In this document: positions 6,345 through 8,630 of the stretch, piece after piece
Layout of the letters: every line of letters starts with the position of its first letter
Position numbering within the stretch: the first letter of the stretch is position 1
Source: Planctomycetaceae bacterium
GTDB taxonomy: Bacteria > Planctomycetota > Planctomycetia > Pirellulales > Thermoguttaceae
Assembly: GCA_031283825.1 (NCBI GenBank)
Contig: JAITAZ010000269.1
Location: forward strand, 1 to 8,630
Reading direction: 5' to 3'
DNA: 8,630 bases
The notes under the pieces: model-generated
The model's database searches: none
What the model saw: only the letters and a program-made list of their open reading frames with translations
What the model was told of the DNA's origin: nothing
Made by a program: the position numbers and the translations under genes

Positions 6345-6527
6345 TCATGTTACGCAGTAGTTGTCCGTCAGGTCGCGTTGCCGAAGGCAACGATAAAATG
6401 GATTCGACAATAATTAAAATCAATTCAGATTTACCGTCGGCTACCGCCGACGCGACTTTCGGCGAAAGGTCGCCTACCTGAGTCAGCGGTCGCCTACCAG
6501 ATCGGGGGTAGCATGTGCGTAACATGA
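6345..6527. mobile_element. 183-bp element with TCATGTTACGCA inverted ends
   Basis: TCATGTTACGCA (6345-6356) and its exact reverse complement TGCGTAACATGA (6516-6527) bound non-coding DNA packed with hairpins: CGTTGCC-GAA-GGCAACG (6376-6392), GTCGGC-TACC-GCCGAC, and two GGTCGCCTACC repeats near the right end. The ends differ from the GTAAC type, so this is a second family. No clear flanking direct repeat is visible (TAAATAAC against ATTAATAT). It starts immediately after the stop codon of the preceding gene. Confidence 0.6.
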
Positions 6528-6537
6528 ATTAATATTT

Positions 6538-6615
6538 GTAACGAATATTCGTAATAATTTTTTTCCGCTGCCCTTTCAGGGCGTAGGATTTTTTCTCTTG
6601 CGAGTGAACGGTTAC
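6538..6615. mobile_element. Decayed copy of the terminator-bearing IS66-like MITE
   Basis: The right half, GGGCGTAGGATTTTTTCTC through GTGAACGGTTAC, matches the right half of the 354-437 element. The left half (GTAACGAATATTCG) is diverged, and the remaining hairpin is only GCCCT-TTC-AGGGC (6570-6582), followed by T6 at 6589-6594. It abuts or slightly overlaps the next element, since GGTTACC at 6610-6616 can serve as the end of both. Confidence 0.4.
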
Positions 6616-6793
6616 CGCTTTTGAATGGCTAAAACAACTGTAGAGACGCAATGCTTTGCGTCTCTATCGGTGATCTTTTGATCGAATATAAGTTAAACCA
6701 ACAGTAGAGACGCAATGCTTTGCGTCTCTACGATTGTTAATTTGTAACTATTCACGTTTAAATTTTTTGATAAAAAATTTCGTGAATGGTTAC
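6603..6793. mobile_element. Second copy of the hairpin MITE, two hairpin units
   Basis: From about 6620 it aligns with 1960-2165: GAATGGCTAAA, hairpin TAGAGACGCAA/TTGCGTCTCTA (6641-6666), TGATCTTTTGATCGAA, a second hairpin (6705-6730), then TTGTTAATTTGTAACTATTC. The right 50 bp (6744-6793) are GTAACTATTCACG ... CGTGAATGGTTAC around a self-complementary A/T core. It has two hairpins where the 1931 copy has three. The left end is uncertain and no target duplication was found, consistent with recombination or decay. Confidence 0.6.
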
Positions 6794-6810
6794 AAAAAAT
6801 TTTACCTTTT

Positions 6811-6920
6811 GTTACCGTTCAAAGTATAGTAACCCCAGATACAGTAGGCGATCTTTCGTCGAAAGGTCGCGTTGCCGAAGGCAACGTTAGTAATGATAAA
6901 AAACTTGAATAGACGGTTAC
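6811..6920. mobile_element. Possible 110-bp MITE with IS66-like ends
   Basis: The left end GTTACCGTTCAAAG (6811-6824) roughly mirrors CTTGAATAGACGGTTAC (6904-6920). The interior holds GATCTTTC-GTC-GAAAGGTC (6850-6868) and the perfect hairpin CGTTGCC-GAA-GGCAACG (6870-6886), modules also found in the element at 6345-6527. There is no flanking duplication. The boundaries are tentative. Confidence 0.4.
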
Positions 6921-6927
6921 AAACTCA

Positions 6928-6945
6928 CCCGTGAAATTTCACGGG
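6928..6945. repeat. 18-bp perfect palindrome
   Basis: CCCGTGAAATTTCACGGG is fully self-complementary without a loop. It directly precedes the first of two direct repeats at 6946-7004. It may be an operator-like protein site or a remnant of two abutted element ends, since GTGAA/TTCAC also occurs in the terminal repeats. Confidence 0.6.
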
Positions 6946-7004
6946 GCTATCATATTTAACGGAATTAACGTTTTCTTTTTCATAATAGCTATCATATTTG
7001 ACGG
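6946..7004 (+). repeat. Direct repeat GCTATCATATTTRACGG, 42 bp apart
   Basis: GCTATCATATTTAACGG (6946-6962) recurs as GCTATCATATTTGACGG (6988-7004), 16 of 17 positions identical. The starts are 42 bp apart, about four helical turns. No gene is adjacent: the next convincing start is at 7421. Confidence 0.6.
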
Positions 7005-7405
7005 CAAATAATTTTGAAAAAGAATATTTAAAATTTTTAAGTTGAAAAAAATTTGAATCAAAAAAATCAGCTTTTGCTCTCTTAATTCCCATAAATTCTA
7101 GGGGAATGGCAAATAAATTTTATTTGGCGTATGAATTTTGTTTTTATAGTTACGATCAATCTCCGACTCAAGGCTGACAACTTATGGCATGTAGATTGCA
7201 ACAGTAATACTAACGCAGTTAAGTTATCGTTTGTAGATTTATAATCTCTCGTATTGGTTAGCAACTTGATTATTTTTTTCATGAGATTTCTACAAAGTAA
7301 ATTTTATTGCGTTTAAAGTCGTTTATTTTGCTGTAGTTTTTTGAACAGTTTGAAAAATTACAGCATGATAATTATGTAACATTAAATGTCCACAACAACC
7401 CAAAA
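7005..7405. other. AT-rich stretch with no supported gene
   Basis: A 66-codon open frame on the minus strand (7082-7282) has no ribosome binding site, no recognisable motif and many rare-looking residue runs, so I do not call it a gene. Short palindromes occur, such as ATTCCC/GGGAAT around 7087-7107 and AAATAAATTTTATTT, but nothing resembling a tRNA or a terminator. The promoter of the pseudopilin gene should lie near the right end; GATAAT at 7367-7372 is a possible -10 without a well-spaced -35. Confidence 0.5.
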
Positions 7406-7409
7406 ATGA

Positions 7410-7414
7410 AAGGA
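7410..7414 (+). promoter_or_regulatory. Ribosome binding site choosing the 7421 start
   Basis: AAGGA followed by a 6-base spacer (CAAAAA) and ATG at 7421. This favours the start MKKTNSV over the in-frame ATG at 7406, which overlaps the site itself. Confidence 0.6.
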
Positions 7415-7420
7415 CAAAAA

Positions 7421-7645
7421 ATGAAAAAAACAAATTCGGTTTTCAGTTTATTTTCAACAAGCGTAAAAGTTGAAATTCAAAAAGTTAAAATAGACAGTAA
7501 AAATGTTAAAATGGCGAAGGGGGGGGGGGGGTACGCAATGTTAAAAATTGCTTTTTTGGCAATTTTTTTGCTAAATCTCTTGTTTTCCCTCTTAAAAAAC
7601 CTCCTGCTTTTTTTGGCTTTACACTTGTCGAGCTTTTGGTGGTAA
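7421..7645 (+). CDS. N-terminal part of DUF1559 pseudopilin, out of frame at a G13 run
   Basis: This is the 5' portion of the pseudopilin gene and carries its ribosome binding site and start. It encodes [11 protein letters not shown], a Lys-rich segment ([18 protein letters not shown]) and Gly residues from the 13-G run (7519-7531). With 13 G the frame continues into a hydrophobic tail ([19 protein letters not shown]...SSFWW) and stops at 7643-7645, giving 74 residues. With 14 or 11 G it would instead read [30 protein letters not shown] and join the pilin signature in the next frame. So it is the leader of the downstream coding region, not a separate gene, in an OFF configuration. The off-frame tail is hydrophobic enough to enter a membrane, but that may simply reflect the T-rich sequence. 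The overlap with the downstream reading frame is 10 bp if the latter is counted from 7636. Confidence 0.6.
   Translation: MKKTNSVFSLFSTSVKVEIQKVKIDSKNVKMAKGGGGYAMLKIAFLAIFLLNLLFSLLKNLLLFLALHLSSFWW
7519..7531 (+). repeat. Homopolymer of 13 G inside a coding region
   Basis: Thirteen consecutive G follow ATGGCGAA. It lies exactly where the reading frame of the pseudopilin gene breaks: upstream sequence is coding in one frame, downstream sequence in another. Runs of this length slip readily during replication. They also cause sequencing and assembly errors, so the count of 13 needs confirming. Confidence 0.95.
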
Positions 7646-8577
7646 TTGCGATTATTGGAATCTTGATCGCTCTTTTATTACCCGCAGTTCAAGCCGCCCG
7701 CGAGGCAGCTCGACGAATAAAATGTACAAATAATCAGAAACAAATTGTGCTGGCATTCCATAACTATCACGACGCATATCAACATTTTCCATGGGGCTTC
7801 AGAGCTTCAATGTATGGAACTTGGGCTATGCAGACTTTAGCATTTATGGAACAGGAACAAATCACATCAAAATACAGATGGGATATCTACTTAAATAACA
7901 CTACGAATTTAACATTATTAGACGGGCTAATAATTCCTGCATATACTTGTCCTTCAGATAGCGGTAATAACAGCAAAACTAGACTATATAATCATCGGGC
8001 TCATAATTACGTTGTTTGCTTGGGACGCGATTGGGTATGGTATCAGGGGGCATATAAGGCTTCCGTTAAAAGCGATAATCTTTTAGTTGACGAGGTAAGT
8101 AATGGAAATCCGTCGCGGTATAATGCAATGTTCACGGGAGCCGGCATGACGTCAAGTTCTTATTCTGTCCCTCCAGCATATCCGCGTACAACAACGTTTG
8201 CAGATATTTCAGATGGAACATCCAATACGCTTGCCGTATCAGAGACGATTCAAAGTCTTGATCATTTTTATGATTGTCGCGGCGATCTTTGGTGGTCGGA
8301 CAATTGTTATTTTAATACAAGTTTAGCGCCCAATACGAGGTCTCCTGATGTTGAGTGTACCGGCTGGGTAACGCATTCATTGCATCCGCTAACATACTAT
8401 ACTTCTTCTGGCACTTTAGGCAATTACGTGAGAGCGGCGGCTCGAAGTTGGCATGTTGGCGGAGTTGTTGCTGGACTTGGCGACGGTTCAATTCGATTTA
8501 TTCCAAATCAGATTGATCTCAATATTTGGCTTGGTGCTGGATCAATAAATGGCGATGAAATTGGTTCATTGCCGTAA
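7636..8577 (+). CDS. DUF1559 (H-X9-DG) type IV pilin-like protein, main part
   Basis: The body of a pseudopilin-like secreted protein. The frame is open from 7510 and reads [15 protein letters not shown] at 7615-7659, the prepilin peptidase cleavage/methylation signature with Glu at +5, followed by a membrane helix and [12 protein letters not shown]. Typical DUF1559 motifs follow: [39 protein letters not shown] and, near the end, [14 protein letters not shown], the H-X9-DG motif (residues 273-284 counting from the GTG at 7636). Proteins of this class are abundant in Planctomycetota and are thought to be assembled by a type II secretion or type IV pilus-like machine; their function is unknown. 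The only starts in this frame, TTG 7633 or GTG 7636, lie inside the signature and would destroy the signal. The true start is therefore 7421, reached by a one-base shift in the G run, giving 384-385 residues. Confidence 0.85.
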   Translation: MVVIAIIGILIALLLPAVQAAREAARRIKCTNNQKQIVLAFHNYHDAYQHFPWGFRASMYGTWAMQTLAFMEQEQITSKYRWDIYLNNTTNLTLLDGLIIPAYTCPSDSGNNSKTRLYNHRAHNYVVCLGRDWVWYQGAYKASVKSDNLLVDEVSNGNPSRYNAMFTGAGMTSSSYSVPPAYPRTTTFADISDGTSNTLAVSETIQSLDHFYDCRGDLWWSDNCYFNTSLAPNTRSPDVECTGWVTHSLHPLTYYTSSGTLGNYVRAAARSWHVGGVVAGLGDGSIRFIPNQIDLNIWLGAGSINGDEIGSLP

Positions 8578-8580
8578 TTA

Positions 8581-8630
8581 TTGTCTGAACTATGATTTTT
8601 GTGATTTGTATGATTGTTATGATTTTATAC
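8581..8630 (+). repeat. Second copy of the 9-bp-periodic repeat (cut by window end)
   Basis: TTGTCTGAACTATGATTT, identical over its first 18 bases to the copy at 3751, is followed by units ATGATTTTT, GTGATTTGT, ATGATTGTT and ATGATTTTA at 9-bp spacing. It starts three bases after the pseudopilin stop codon (8575-8577). The inverted half, if present, is beyond the window. Confidence 0.75.

Noticed and set aside
7082..7282. Minus-strand open frame of 66 codons in the gap before the pseudopilin
   Set aside because: No ribosome binding site, no recognisable motif, and AT-rich DNA gives such frames by chance.
6344..7405. tRNA or other structured RNA gene
   Set aside because: I looked for a cloverleaf with TTCGA-type T arm and acceptor pairing and saw none; the hairpins present are explained by the repeats.
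7636..7638. GTG at 7636 as a real pseudopilin start
   Set aside because: It would remove the GFTLVE processing site that is encoded immediately upstream in the same frame.

Overview
The window looks like AT-rich chromosomal DNA from a member of the Planctomycetota. The best evidence is the last gene, a DUF1559 / H-X9-DG pseudopilin, a family greatly expanded in that phylum. A leucine-rich-repeat lipoprotein and frequent weak or absent Shine-Dalgarno sites agree with this. The genus cannot be read from the sequence. The genes do not form one pathway. They are single genes separated by long, repeat-filled gaps.

Layout. 1-341 (+): 3' part of a MerR-family regulator resembling AdhR/NmlR. 354-437: small element with inverted ends carrying a bidirectional terminator-like hairpin. 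528-1559 (-): MoxR-type AAA+ ATPase without its usual partners. 1560-2161: gap with an IS66-like remnant and a well-defined 235-bp MITE. 2162-3457 (-): leucine-rich-repeat lipoprotein whose stop codon lies inside that MITE. 3458-3998: gap with a second MITE, a 9-bp-periodic palindromic repeat and the fabG promoter. 3999-4748 (+): FabG-type reductase. 4904-6343 (+): CCA-adding/poly(A) polymerase family nucleotidyltransferase. 6344-7405: about 1 kb of nested repeats and AT-rich DNA with no supported gene. 7421-8577 (+): a pseudopilin gene broken into two frames at a run of 13 G. 8581-8630: start of another copy of the 9-bp-periodic repeat.

Two things stand out. First, the pseudopilin is out of frame at a 13-G homopolymer. 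One added G or two lost G would restore a 384-385-residue protein, so it is a candidate phase-variable (ON/OFF) surface or secretion gene, unless the run is a sequencing error. Second, the gaps hold a family of short elements ending in GTAAC(C/T)(G/A)TTCA. One has 14-bp perfect inverted ends and an exact 8-bp target duplication; another also has an 8-bp duplication. GTAA ends plus 8-bp duplications are the hallmark of the IS66 family, so these are probably IS66-mobilised MITEs. The first inserted into the last codon of the lipoprotein gene and supplied a new last residue and stop codon, leaving the protein length unchanged. Repeats of three different kinds lie at or within a few bases of stop codons in this window.
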